DNA of 64,000 bases from Burkholderiaceae bacterium (GTDB lineage Bacteria > Pseudomonadota > Gammaproteobacteria > Burkholderiales > Burkholderiaceae_C), in contig CP126124.1 in the NCBI GenBank assembly GCA_030123545.1, forward strand, positions 3,348,001 through 3,412,000. The letters run 5' to 3'. Numbering within the stretch: position 1 is the first letter of the stretch; each line of letters starts with the position of its first letter. A program made the position numbers and the translations under genes. The notes under the pieces are model-generated. The model was not told where the DNA came from and did not search any database. It saw only the letters and a list, made by a program, of their open reading frames with translations. Below, in pieces: positions 16,014-24,635 of this stretch.

Positions 16014-17396
16014 TCAATGCGCCGCGTGCGCCAGTTGCGCGCCGGGCTTCACGCGGCGCAGCAGCGCGAGCATCTCGCCCTCGATGCGCGCGAGCGCCTC
16101 GGGCGTGTGACCCTCGAAGCGCAGCACCAGCACCGGCGTGGTGTTCGACGAACGCATCAGGCCGAAGCCGTCCGGCCAGTCGACGCGCAGGCCGTCGATC
16201 GTCGACACCTGCGCCGGCGCGTCGAAGCGGGCCAGTTCGATTGCGCGCTGCACCAGGCGCGGCGGCTCGCCCTCGGCGCACGGCACGTTCAGTTCCGGCG
16301 TCGAATGGCTGGTCGGCAGCGCTTCGAGCACGGCGCTCGCGTCCGGCGAGCGGCTCAGGATTTCGAGCAGCCGCGCGGCCGCGTAGCTGCCGTCGTCGAA
16401 GCCATACCAGCGTTCCTTGAAGAACACGTGGCCGCTCATCTCGCCGCCGAGCGGGGCACCCAGCTCGCGCATGCGCGCCTTGATCAGCGAATGGCCGGTC
16501 TTGTACATCAGCGGCTTGCCGCCGGCCGCCTCGATCGCGGGGCCAAGCCGCTGCGAGCATTTCACGTCGAACACGACGGTGCCGCCCGGCACGCGGGAGA
16601 GCACGTCCTGCGCGAACAGGATCAGCTGGCGGTCCGGGTAGATCGTGTGGCCGCCCTTGGTGACGACGCCGAGCCGGTCGCCGTCGCCGTCGAACGCGAG
16701 GCCGAGTTCGGCGTCGGACGTCTCCAGCGCCCGCACCAGATCGCGCAGGTTCTCGGGCTTGCTCGGATCCGGGTGATGGTTCGGGAAATTGCCGTCGACT
16801 TCGGTGAACAGTTCGGTCACGCGGCAGCCGAGCGCGCGCAGCACGGCCGGCGCCGAAGCGCCTGCGACGCCGTTGCCGCAATCGACGACGACATGCATGG
16901 GACGCGCGAGCCGCGCGTCCGACGCGATCCGGTCCCGGTACGCGTCGAACAGGTCGATCGTGCGCACGCTGCCGCCGGGCCGGCGCTGCCAGTCGTCGGA
17001 TTCGATGCGGCGCCGCAGTGTCTGGATTTCATCGCCATAGATCGCGCGGCCGGCCAGCACCATCTTGAAGCCGTTGTGGTCGCGCGGATTGTGGCTGCCG
17101 GTCACCTGGATGCCACTCGAACACAGCGTGCTGGCGGCGAAGTACAGCATCGGCGTCGTGACCCTGCCGATGTCGATCACTTCGATGCCGGCGGCGACGA
17201 GACCGCGGATCAGCGCGGCACTCAATTCGGGCCCGCTGAGGCGCCCGTCGCGCCCGACCGCGACCGCCGCCTCGCCCTGCGCTCGCGCGGCTGCTCCGAA
17301 CGCAAGGCCGAGCGCTTCGGCGACCTCGGGCGTCAGCGTGGACGGCACGACGCCGCGGATGTCGTAGGCCTTGAAGATCGAAGCGTCGACTTGCAT
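16014..17396 (-). CDS. phosphomannomutase/phosphoglucomutase
   Basis: A 460-residue alpha-D-phosphohexomutase of the AlgC type. Motifs in order: FKAYDIRGVVP at 8-18, the phosphoserine loop TGSHNPRDHNGFK with Ser101, the Mg2+ loop DGDGDRLG at 236-243, and MSGHVFFKERW-type substrate loop followed by the C-terminal RSSNTTPVLVLRFEG phosphate-binding loop. It interconverts mannose or glucose 6- and 1-phosphates for sugar nucleotide, LPS and exopolysaccharide synthesis. The ATG at 17396 matches MQVDASIFKAYDIRG of relatives. It lies 23 bases upstream of waaA on the same strand, so both may share a transcript serving envelope synthesis. Confidence 0.92.
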   Translation of the reverse strand: MQVDASIFKAYDIRGVVPSTLTPEVAEALGLAFGAAARAQGEAAVAVGRDGRLSGPELSAALIRGLVAAGIEVIDIGRVTTPMLYFAASTLCSSGIQVTGSHNPRDHNGFKMVLAGRAIYGDEIQTLRRRIESDDWQRRPGGSVRTIDLFDAYRDRIASDARLARPMHVVVDCGNGVAGASAPAVLRALGCRVTELFTEVDGNFPNHHPDPSKPENLRDLVRALETSDAELGLAFDGDGDRLGVVTKGGHTIYPDRQLILFAQDVLSRVPGGTVVFDVKCSQRLGPAIEAAGGKPLMYKTGHSLIKARMRELGAPLGGEMSGHVFFKERWYGFDDGSYAAARLLEILSRSPDASAVLEALPTSHSTPELNVPCAEGEPPRLVQRAIELARFDAPAQVSTIDGLRVDWPDGFGLMRSSNTTPVLVLRFEGHTPEALARIEGEMLALLRRVKPGAQLAHAAH

Positions 17397-17555
17397 GCAG
17401 ATGTTCCCTCTCGGATCGCAATGGCGGCGAACGCGCCAGCCTGTACGCAGCGGGGCGAAACCGCGCATCGCATCGGCCGGTCGCCCCGCGCGACTGCCCG
17501 GATTGTAGGCTCGCGCACATGTCCGAAAACGGCGAGTCTCGGGGCGGCTGCCGCG

Positions 17556-17561
17556 TATCAT
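17556..17561 (+). promoter_or_regulatory. -10 box of the ada-alkA gene, probable leaderless transcript
   Basis: TATCAT ends 7 bases before the ATG at 17569, with no ribosome binding site between. Transcription would begin at or next to the start codon. The 172-base space 17397-17568 also holds the divergent promoter region of the phosphohexomutase gene, in which I see no clear box. Confidence 0.35.
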
Positions 17562-17568
17562 TTCCTGC

Positions 17569-19089
17569 ATGGCCCGCCCCGTCACTGCCCTCTCGCCCGA
17601 CACCTGCTACCTCGCGCTGAAGGCGCGCGACGCGCGCTTCGACGGGCGCTTTTTCACCGGCGTGACATCGACCGGCGTCTACTGCCGCCCGGTGTGCCGC
17701 GTGAAGACGCCGCGGCGCGAGAACTGCCGCTTCTTTCATCTCGCGGCACAGGCCGAGCGGGCCGGCTTTCGACCCTGCCTGCGCTGCCGGCCCGAGCTCG
17801 CACCGCAGACATTGCCGTGGACGATCCAGGACGCGAGCAGCATCCTCGCGGCCCAGGCGGCGCGGCTGCTCGACGACTGGCAGGACTGGAGCGCGGCGGC
17901 GCCGTCAGTGGCGCTGCTCGCCGAACGCGTCGGCGTCAGCGACCGCCATCTGCGCCGCATCTTCGAGGTGCAGTTCGGCGTCTCGCCGCTGCAGTACCTG
18001 CAGACGCGCCGGCTGCTCGCGGCCAAGGAGCTGCTGACCGACACCGATCTGCCCGTCACGCAGATCGCGCTCGCGAGCGGCTTTGCGAGCCTGCGCCGCT
18101 TCAACGCGGCGTTCGCGCTGCACTACGGCCTCTCCCCGACCCGACTGCGGCGCGAAGGCGCCGGCGCGTCAAAGGGACCGGCGACGGTGAAGCTGGGCTA
18201 CCGCCCGCCGTACGACGCGGCCGCGATGCTCTCGTTCTTCGAGGCCCGGGCGCTGGCCGGCGTGGAGCAGGTCGACGCCGGTGGCCTGACACGCACGCTG
18301 CGGTTCGCGGACGGTGCAGGCGAGCACAGCGGCTGGCTGCGCTGCACGTTCGACACCGGGCGCAACCAGGTGCTGCTCGAGGCGAGCGATTCGCTGCAGG
18401 CCGGGCTACCGCAACTGATCCGCCGCGTGCGGGCGATGCTCGACCTCGACGCCGACCCCGAGGCGATCAACGCGGTGCTGCACGGCGACTTTGCCGGCAG
18501 CGATGGCCTGCGCGTGCCGGGCACGCCGGACGGCTACGAACTGGCGGTGCGGGCGGTGATCGGCCAGCAGGTCACGGTGGCGGCGGCGCGCACGCTCAGC
18601 TCCCGGCTCGTGCAGCGCTTCGGCGAGGCGATCGTGACGCCGATCCCGGGACTCGACCGGCTGTTCCCCGCGCCGACGACGCTGGCGGCGGCGAGCGGCG
18701 ACGCGCTGGGCGCGCTCGGGCTGGTACGCCAGCGCCAGGCGGCGATCCATGCGCTCGCGCGCGCGGTGGCCGAGCAGCGGATCGCGCTCGATGCGCATGC
18801 CGACGTGCCGGCGACGATCGCGCTGCTCAAGGAACTTCCGGGAATCGGCGACTGGACCGCGCAGTACATCGCGATGCGGGCGCTGCGCTGGCCCGACGCG
18901 TTTCCGGCCGGCGACGTCGCGCTGCAGAAGGCGCTCGCGGTGAAAGAACCGAGCCCGCAGCGCGCGGCGCGCGCTGCCGAAGCCGCGTCGACGCCGTGGC
19001 AGCCGTGGCGCAGCTACGCGGTGATCCGCGCCTGGAGCCGGTTGCCGGAACCGGTTGCACGTCGAGCAGCTACTAAAACAATAGCATGA
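17569..19089 (+). CDS. alkA: Ada regulatory domain - AraC HTH - AlkA DNA-3-methyladenine glycosylase II fusion
   Basis: A 506-residue fusion. Residues 1-80 are the Ada zinc domain with the four metal Cys (C39, C43, C70, C73); in Ada the first of these takes methyl groups from phosphotriesters and switches on the protein. Residues about 85-185 are an AraC helix-turn-helix. From about 190 comes an AlkA N-domain, then the HhH motif LPGIGDWTAQY (423-433) and catalytic Asp449, which excise 3-methyladenine from DNA. The O6-methylguanine methyltransferase half of Ada is absent and is supplied by ogt just downstream. The last residues, TKTIA, and the stop come from repeat copy a. Confidence 0.92.
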   Translation: MARPVTALSPDTCYLALKARDARFDGRFFTGVTSTGVYCRPVCRVKTPRRENCRFFHLAAQAERAGFRPCLRCRPELAPQTLPWTIQDASSILAAQAARLLDDWQDWSAAAPSVALLAERVGVSDRHLRRIFEVQFGVSPLQYLQTRRLLAAKELLTDTDLPVTQIALASGFASLRRFNAAFALHYGLSPTRLRREGAGASKGPATVKLGYRPPYDAAAMLSFFEARALAGVEQVDAGGLTRTLRFADGAGEHSGWLRCTFDTGRNQVLLEASDSLQAGLPQLIRRVRAMLDLDADPEAINAVLHGDFAGSDGLRVPGTPDGYELAVRAVIGQQVTVAAARTLSSRLVQRFGEAIVTPIPGLDRLFPAPTTLAAASGDALGALGLVRQRQAAIHALARAVAEQRIALDAHADVPATIALLKELPGIGDWTAQYIAMRALRWPDAFPAGDVALQKALAVKEPSPQRAARAAEAASTPWQPWRSYAVIRAWSRLPEPVARRAATKTIA

Positions 19090-19123
19090 TGCGAAGGATA
19101 GACGCTGGCTTCAGCCTGATTTT
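19069..19123 (+). repeat. 55-bp interspersed element, copy a (also terminator-like)
   Basis: The head GCTACTAAAACAATAGC (19069-19085) carries the alkA stop region. The tail GACGCTGGCTTCAGCCTGA is followed by TTTTTTT. GGCT/AGCC can pair over a 2-base loop before the T-run, so this copy may act as a transcription terminator between alkA and ogt. Confidence 0.65.
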
Positions 19124-19148
19124 TTTATGAAAACCTGAGGTGAACACG

Positions 19149-19646
19149 ATGAAGCACGACATCGACATCCGCTGGACTGCGTTCGACGGCCCGCTCGGGC
19201 GCATGATCGTCGCCGCGACGACGCAAGGCATTGCCGGCGTCTGGTTCGACGACCAGCGCCACCTGCCAGACATGAACGGCTGGCGCGAGGACGCCCTGGA
19301 CCCGCTGCTCAAACGAGCAGTGAATGAACTCACCGAGTACTTCGACGGCCGGCGCAAGCAGTTCGACCTGCCGCTGGACCTGTACGCCGGTACCGCGTTC
19401 CAGCAATCGGTCTGGCGCGCGCTGCTGGCGATCCCGCGCGGCGAAACGGTGAGCTATCGCGCGTTGAGCGCGCGCATTGGCAGACCGACGGCGCAGCGCG
19501 CGGTCGGCGCGGCGGTCGGACGCAACCCGATCGGCGTGGTCGTGCCGTGCCACCGGGTGCTCGGCGCCGACGGTGCGCTGACCGGTTACGCCGGCGGGCT
19601 CGAACGCAAGGTGGCGCTGCTGCGGATCGAGGGCGTGGCGGGTTGA
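19149..19646 (+). CDS. ogt: methylated-DNA--[protein]-cysteine S-methyltransferase
   Basis: A 165-residue O6-alkylguanine-DNA alkyltransferase. The active site PCHRV places the acceptor Cys at residue 134, preceded by the DNA-binding helix TAQRAVGAAVGRNP and followed by GGLERKVALLRIEG. The protein repairs O6-methylguanine in a suicidal reaction. The ATG at 19149 is chosen because a GAGG ribosome binding site sits 8 bases before it; a GTG at 19140 overlaps that site. It probably shares alkylation control with the Ada-AlkA gene upstream, 59 bases away. Confidence 0.93.
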   Translation: MKHDIDIRWTAFDGPLGRMIVAATTQGIAGVWFDDQRHLPDMNGWREDALDPLLKRAVNELTEYFDGRRKQFDLPLDLYAGTAFQQSVWRALLAIPRGETVSYRALSARIGRPTAQRAVGAAVGRNPIGVVVPCHRVLGADGALTGYAGGLERKVALLRIEGVAG

Positions 19647-19839
19647 TCGGGCCGACAGCCCGCAACCGGACCGGCCGGCGTCCGCAGCGGCGTGCCACGC
19701 GGCTTGCCGGCTCGGGTTCAACGCCGACCGCCCGGTGCACAAAAAAATCACACTAACGGGCACTGAACGCGCAAGAGCGCGGCTCGTCTCGCGTTGGCGG
19801 CTGCTATGGTTGCGTCGAACCTCAACACGGGACCAGACG

Positions 19840-21171
19840 ATGACCTCGGCAACCGCATGCCACACGGCTGACACAACCGGCGAGCCGCGACGCGTTTGTC
19901 TTGTGTTCTCGATCCTCGCGCTCTGCCTGCTGGCCTTGATGCTCGGGGGCTGCGGCGGAAACGGCGCCACGACATCGGGCTCCACGGCCGGCGCGGGCGG
20001 CGGCACGAGCACGGCCCCCGGCGCGTCGGGCGGCGGAACGCCCACCTCTCCGACCGGAAACCCGGCCTCCGAGTTGGCGCTGTATCCGTTTGGAGCCAGC
20101 GGCGCCGGCGACGGCGCCAATCCGTACGGCAGCCTCATCCAGGCAAGCGACGGAAATTTCTACGGCATGACCACCTTGGGCGGCAACACCGGCAACGGCA
20201 CGGTGATCAAGGTCACCCCGGCCGGCGTGGAGACAGTGATCCACTCGTTCAGCGGCGGAATCACCGACGGCTCGCAACCGTATGGCAGCCTCGTCAAGGC
20301 GAACGACGGGAATTTTTATGGGATGACGTACCAGGGCGGCGCCAACAACAAAGGCACGGTGTTCCAGGTGACCCCGGCGGGCGCGGTAACGGTGATCTAT
20401 TCGTTCGGTACCAATGGCCCCGCCGACGGCGCCAATCCCCACGGCAGTTTCATCCAGGCGAGCGACGGGAAACTTTACGGCACGACCGTCTACGGCGGCG
20501 CCAACAGCAACGGCACGGTGTTTGGCATCACGCTGGCCGGCGTGGAGCAGGTGGTCTACTCGTTCGATGTCCTCGGCAGCAACGACGGCGCCAATCCCTA
20601 CGGCAACCTCGTTCAGGCCACCGACGGGAATTTCTATGCGATGACCTTCAGCGGCGGCGCCAACGGCACCGGCGCCGTGGTCCAAGTCACCCCGGCCGGG
20701 GCCGAGCAGGTCATCCACTCGTTCGGCGGCCCGATCAGCGGAGACGGCGCCAATCCGTACGGCGGCCTCATTCAGGCCAGCGACGGCAACCTGTACGGCA
20801 TGACCAACAAAGGCGGCGCCAACCATGCCGGCGCGGTGATCCAGGTTACCTTGGCCGGCTTGGAAAAAGTGATCCACTCGTTCAGCGGGGGAACCGCGGA
20901 CGGCGCGCAGCCCTATGGCAGCCTCATTCAGGCGAGCGACGGAAATCTGTACGGAACGACCTACCTGGGCGGCGCCAACGGCAACGGAGCGGCGTTCCAG
21001 GTCACCCTGGCTGGCGCGGAAAAGCTGATCTATTCGTTCGGCGCCAATGGCCCCGCCGACGGTGCCAATCCCTATGGCGACCTCGTGCAGGCCAGCGACT
21101 GGAATCTCTACGGGATGACCGTTCACGGCGGCGGCGCCAATAGCAACGGCACGGTGTTCAAGCTGTACTGA
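19840..21171 (+). CDS. GloVer-type tandem-repeat lipoprotein of unknown function
   Basis: A 443-residue secreted lipoprotein. A hydrophobic signal (VFSILALCLLALMLGGC) ends in a lipobox with Cys38, followed by a Gly/Thr/Ser/Pro-rich linker to about residue 85. The rest is seven repeats of about 52 residues with the pattern DGANPYGSLIQASDGNFYG, then GGANGNGTVFQVTPAG and a V-x-YSF strand. I recognise this as the choice-of-anchor tandem repeat GloVer family (TIGR03803), which probably folds as a beta-propeller. Ligand and role are unknown. The ATG at 19840 is chosen over an upstream in-frame codon because it directly precedes the signal peptide. The 193 bases before it show no gene. Confidence 0.75.
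   Translation: MTSATACHTADTTGEPRRVCLVFSILALCLLALMLGGCGGNGATTSGSTAGAGGGTSTAPGASGGGTPTSPTGNPASELALYPFGASGAGDGANPYGSLIQASDGNFYGMTTLGGNTGNGTVIKVTPAGVETVIHSFSGGITDGSQPYGSLVKANDGNFYGMTYQGGANNKGTVFQVTPAGAVTVIYSFGTNGPADGANPHGSFIQASDGKLYGTTVYGGANSNGTVFGITLAGVEQVVYSFDVLGSNDGANPYGNLVQATDGNFYAMTFSGGANGTGAVVQVTPAGAEQVIHSFGGPISGDGANPYGGLIQASDGNLYGMTNKGGANHAGAVIQVTLAGLEKVIHSFSGGTADGAQPYGSLIQASDGNLYGTTYLGGANGNGAAFQVTLAGAEKLIYSFGANGPADGANPYGDLVQASDWNLYGMTVHGGGANSNGTVFKLY
20110..21171 (+). repeat. seven tandem coding repeats of about 156 bp
   Basis: Each unit begins at a GACGGCGCCAATCC-like block coding DGANPYG and spans about 52 codons. Units vary at linker positions, while the SDGN-F/L-YG and GTVFxVTxAG parts are kept. 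The array reaches the stop codon, the last repeat being truncated at its C-terminus. Confidence 0.8.
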
Positions 21172-21280
21172 CCGAGCCTGTTCGACGGCGGACATCCAGG
21201 CGCTTATGCCATCGGGCGCCCGATTCGGCGGACCCCGTTCACGCACGCGGTGACGAGCAGCGCGGCTGCGCTTCGCAGCG

Positions 21281-21301
21281 TTGATGCGCGCTGCGCATCA
21301 A
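21281..21301. other. perfect 9-bp inverted repeat
   Basis: TTGATGCGC and GCGCATCAA flank a 3-base loop between the GloVer gene and the DMT transporter gene. There is no T-run, so it is either an operator-like palindrome or a transcript-stabilising hairpin. A TAGACT -10-like box lies at 21344-21349. Confidence 0.35.
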
Positions 21302-21370
21302 ACCAGCTTGCGTGTTTCATCAACGGATCGCTGCCCGCGGCCTAGACTCGGTCATACGCCCGAGAACACC

Positions 21371-22279
21371 ATGGGAAACGCTTCCACCGTCGACTTTCTG
21401 CTGCTGTCCGCAACCTGGGGCGCGTCATTCCTGTTCCTCGATCTGGCGGCGCTCGAGTTCGGGCCGGTGGCCACCGCAGCGCTGCGCGTCGCGATCGCTT
21501 CGCTCGTCCTGCTGCCGCTGCTGCTGCGGCGCGGGCTGGGGCCGCAATTGCTGCGGCTGTGGAAGCCGTTGCTGATCGTCGGGCTGCTGAGCTATGCGAT
21601 TCCGTTCGCGATGTTCAGCTACGCGGTGCTTGCGATTCCGACCGGGCTGACCGCGGTGCTGAACGCGACCACGCCGCTGTTCGGCGCGCTGGTTGCTTGG
21701 GTTTGGCTGAGCGAGCAGCTCGACCTGTCGCGCGTGACGGGGCTGGTGATCGGGTTTGCCGGCGTCGCATTGCTGGCTTGGCAGCGGATCGAGCCCGGCG
21801 TGGGCGACGCCGCGAGCCAAGGGGCGTTGCTGGCGATCGCGGCCTGTCTGGTCGCCTGCCTGTGCTACGGCTTCGCCGCCAGCTATACCAAGCGTTACCT
21901 CTCCGGCGTAGCGCCGCTGCTGACGGCCGGCGGCAGCCTGCTGTTCTCGGCGATCGCCCTCGCGCCGCTGGCGCTGCTGACGTGGCCGGCGCAGATGCCG
22001 GGCGCGCGGGCCTGGGGCGCCGTGGCCGCGGTCGGGCTGCTGTGCACGGCGTTCGCGTACGTTCGGTTCTTCCGGCTGATCGAGCGGGCCGGGCCGGCGC
22101 GCGCATTGACGGTGACCTTCGTCGTGCCGGTGTTCGCGATCGTGTACGGCATGCTGTTCCTCGGCGAGCGGGTCAACGGCTGGATGCTGCTGTGCGCGCT
22201 CGTGATCGTCTGCGGCACCGCGCTGTCGACCGGCGCGGTTGCGCTGCGGCGCCACCGGCACTGCCCGTCGCCCACTTGA
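21371..22279 (+). CDS. EamA/DMT-family transporter
   Basis: A 302-residue inner-membrane protein with ten hydrophobic segments arranged as two EamA halves. The first half starts FLLLSATWGASFLFLDLAA and includes ATTPLFGALVAWVWLSEQL; the second has GLLCTAFAYVRFFRLIERAGPA and a matching GMLFLGERV. Members export amino acids, drugs or metabolites; the substrate cannot be predicted. The ATG at 21371 fits the first membrane segment. It stands alone, converging on the DUF1345 gene. Confidence 0.88.
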   Translation: MGNASTVDFLLLSATWGASFLFLDLAALEFGPVATAALRVAIASLVLLPLLLRRGLGPQLLRLWKPLLIVGLLSYAIPFAMFSYAVLAIPTGLTAVLNATTPLFGALVAWVWLSEQLDLSRVTGLVIGFAGVALLAWQRIEPGVGDAASQGALLAIAACLVACLCYGFAASYTKRYLSGVAPLLTAGGSLLFSAIALAPLALLTWPAQMPGARAWGAVAAVGLLCTAFAYVRFFRLIERAGPARALTVTFVVPVFAIVYGMLFLGERVNGWMLLCALVIVCGTALSTGAVALRRHRHCPSPT

Positions 22280-22330
22280 GGCCGACCTGAACGCCGCTGA
22301 CTCGCGCCGCAAGCCGGCGCGGGCCGCCCG

Positions 22331-22990
22331 TCACTGGATCGCCCCGGCCACCACGTTGATACCCAGCGCCAGCACCAGCATGTTGAACGCGAATGCGAGC
22401 ACGCTGTGCACCAGCGTGAGCCGACGCATCTCGCGCGAGGTGACCTGCACGTCCGACACCTGGGACGTCATACCGATCACGAACGCCGAATACAGGAAGT
22501 CGAAATAGTCCGGCGGCAACGCGCCGGGGAACTCCAGCCCGCCGCCGTTCGGGCCGGGCTCGAGCAGTTCCTGGTAGTAGCGGTGCGCGTACCGGAACGC
22601 GAAGATGGTGTGCAGCACCAGCCACGAACAGGCCAGCGCCGCCAGCACCAGCAGCAGGTGGCCGCTGCGCTGCGCCGGCGACAAGCCTTTGATGCTTTGC
22701 AGCAACAGCACGATCGCCGCGACGCTGGCGAACACGACGAGCAGCATCAGCAGAAACAGCGCGACATCCGACTGGTCCTGCGCCTGCGCCCGCGCGCGCG
22801 TGCGCTCGGCGTCGAATTCGATCGCGAGCCACCAGGCCAACGCCAGGTAGCAGCTGGAGCCGACGCACCAACCCAGCAGGCCGTGCGCCGGTGCGGCGAG
22901 TGGCAGCGGCGCCAGCCCGACGGCCAGGCCCGCGGCCAGCGCGTAGAGCAGGCGCCGGTGCGCGGTGGTTTCTGAGAAATGTCTGCGCAT
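22331..22990 (-). CDS. DUF1345 domain-containing membrane protein
   Basis: A 219-residue membrane protein with about five membrane segments. DUF1345 features are RYAHRYYQ near residue 134, PPDYFDFLYSAFVIGMTSQVSDVQVTSREMRR near 160-191, and the closing LVHSVLAFAFNMLVLALGINVVAG. The family is widespread, with unknown function. The ATG at 22990 precedes RRHFSETTAHRRLLYALAAG, a basic N-terminus that suits the positive-inside rule. It is divergent from the MFS gene and shares the 110-base space 22991-23100 with it. Confidence 0.85.
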   Translation of the reverse strand: MRRHFSETTAHRRLLYALAAGLAVGLAPLPLAAPAHGLLGWCVGSSCYLALAWWLAIEFDAERTRARAQAQDQSDVALFLLMLLVVFASVAAIVLLLQSIKGLSPAQRSGHLLLVLAALACSWLVLHTIFAFRYAHRYYQELLEPGPNGGGLEFPGALPPDYFDFLYSAFVIGMTSQVSDVQVTSREMRRLTLVHSVLAFAFNMLVLALGINVVAGAIQ

Positions 22991-23100
22991 GGGCGGATTG
23001 TCGCGTCTGCCGCGGTCGGAGCCGATCGCGCCAGCCCATGCGACAGGCACACCCGTCCGCGCGAATCGTGCTAGTGTCAACGGCTCAGGCACCCACCTCC

Positions 23101-24597
23101 ATGCGATCGTTGCGCCCCGGCGTATCCACCTCGAGCCGCCCGAACCCCGCACCGCGCGTCGACCCTCCAATTCAAGCCCAGGACGGTCTGCCGACGCCGG
23201 CGCGCTACTACGCGCTGGTGGTCATCCTGCTCGGCCTCACGCTGTCGGTGCTCGACGGCACGATCGTCAACCTGGCGCTGCCCGGCATCGCGCGCGACCT
23301 GCAGGTCAGCGCGTCGCGCACGGTCTGGGTCGTGAACGCGTACCAGGTCGCGACGCTCGGCCTGCTGCTGCCCTGCGCGACCTTGGGCGACCTGATCGGC
23401 TACCGGCGCGTGTACCTGAGCGGCCTCGTGCTGTTCACGCTGGCGTCGCTGGCCTGCGCGCTGTCGCATTCGTTCGCCTGGCTCGCCGGCGCGCGCGCGG
23501 TGCAGGGGTTGGGCGCAGCGGGCGTCATGTCGGTCAATGCGGCGCTGCTGCGGCTGATCTATCCGCGCCGCATGCTGGGGCGCGGCGTCGCGATCAACTC
23601 GCTGGTGGTCGCCACCGCGTCGGTCGCCGGGCCGTCGATCGCCGCCGGCATCCTGTCGGTCGCTTCCTGGCCCTGGCTGTTCGTGTTCAACGTGCCGCTC
23701 GGGCTGGTCGTGCTGTGGCTCGGGGGCAAGTACCTCCCGCACAATCCGGCGCCGGCGCAGCAAGGCGTGCATCTGTCGTGGCTCGACGTGCTGATGAACC
23801 TGCTGATGTTCGCGCTGGTGTTTTTCGGCGTCGATGCGCTCGGCTCGCGCGCGGGCAACCATGCCAACGACACCGACACCGCGCTCGCCGCGGCGCTACT
23901 TGTGGCGGGGCTGCTGATCGGCGTGGTCTACGTGCGCCGGCAGCTCAAATTGGCACTGCCGCTGTTTCCGCTCGATCTGCTGCGCATTCCGGTGTTCGCG
24001 CTCTCGATGTGCTCGTCGATCGGCGCGTTCTGCGCGCAGATGCTCGCCTACACCGCGCTGCCGTTCCTGCTGCTCGACAGCTACGGTCTTTCTCCGCTGG
24101 AAGCCGGCGCGCTGATCACCTTCTGGCCGATCGGGATCATGGTCGTCGCGCCCATCGTCGGTCGCCTGATCGGCCGCTACCCGGACGGCCTGCTCGGCGG
24201 CATCGGCATGGTGCTGATGGCCACCGGCCTCGGCCTGCTGGCGCTGCTGCCGCAGCACCCGGACAGCCATGCGATCGCGTGGCGCATGGCGCTGTGCGGC
24301 ATCGGCTTCGGCTTCTTCCAGTCGCCGAACAATCACACCATCGTGACCAGCGCGCCGCTGCACCGCTCCGGCGGCGCGAGCGGCATGCTCGGCACCGCTC
24401 GGCTCACCGGGCAGACGCTGGGCGCGGTGCTGCTGTCGATCATCTTCTCGTTCACCGGCGGGCATCCGGGGCGCGGCCCGGCGCTCGCACTGGCGCTCGC
24501 GGCCTGCTTCGCGCTGGCGGCCGCGACCTTCAGCTCGCTGCGCGTCGCGCACAGGCCGGCGGCTGCGCACGACTCGGGGTCGAGGCCGGCGCCGTGA
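23101..24597 (+). CDS. MFS transporter, DHA2 (EmrB/QacA) family
   Basis: A 498-residue proton-coupled exporter with about fourteen membrane segments. The DHA2 signature is LSVLDGTIVNLALPGIARDL near residues 46-65. Further landmarks are LPCATLGDLIGYRRVYL, RAVQGLGAAGVMSVNAALLRLIYPR (motif C region) and GFFQSPNNHTIVT. Such proteins usually export drugs or antiseptic compounds; none is indicated here. The start is taken as ATG 23101; an in-frame codon at 23038 would add 21 residues unlike the family. No membrane-fusion partner is adjacent. Confidence 0.88.
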   Translation: MRSLRPGVSTSSRPNPAPRVDPPIQAQDGLPTPARYYALVVILLGLTLSVLDGTIVNLALPGIARDLQVSASRTVWVVNAYQVATLGLLLPCATLGDLIGYRRVYLSGLVLFTLASLACALSHSFAWLAGARAVQGLGAAGVMSVNAALLRLIYPRRMLGRGVAINSLVVATASVAGPSIAAGILSVASWPWLFVFNVPLGLVVLWLGGKYLPHNPAPAQQGVHLSWLDVLMNLLMFALVFFGVDALGSRAGNHANDTDTALAAALLVAGLLIGVVYVRRQLKLALPLFPLDLLRIPVFALSMCSSIGAFCAQMLAYTALPFLLLDSYGLSPLEAGALITFWPIGIMVVAPIVGRLIGRYPDGLLGGIGMVLMATGLGLLALLPQHPDSHAIAWRMALCGIGFGFFQSPNNHTIVTSAPLHRSGGASGMLGTARLTGQTLGAVLLSIIFSFTGGHPGRGPALALALAACFALAAATFSSLRVAHRPAAAHDSGSRPAP

Positions 24598-24635
24598 CGA
24601 CGCGCTGTCCCGGAACGGCTCCGGCGCGACGATGG

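Noticed and set aside
15474..19076. A 1200-codon open frame on the plus strand across waaA, the phosphohexomutase and alkA
   Set aside because: It is out of frame with or antisense to genes with clear motifs, is Arg/Ala/Pro-rich, and shows no domain. GC-rich DNA produces long false frames.
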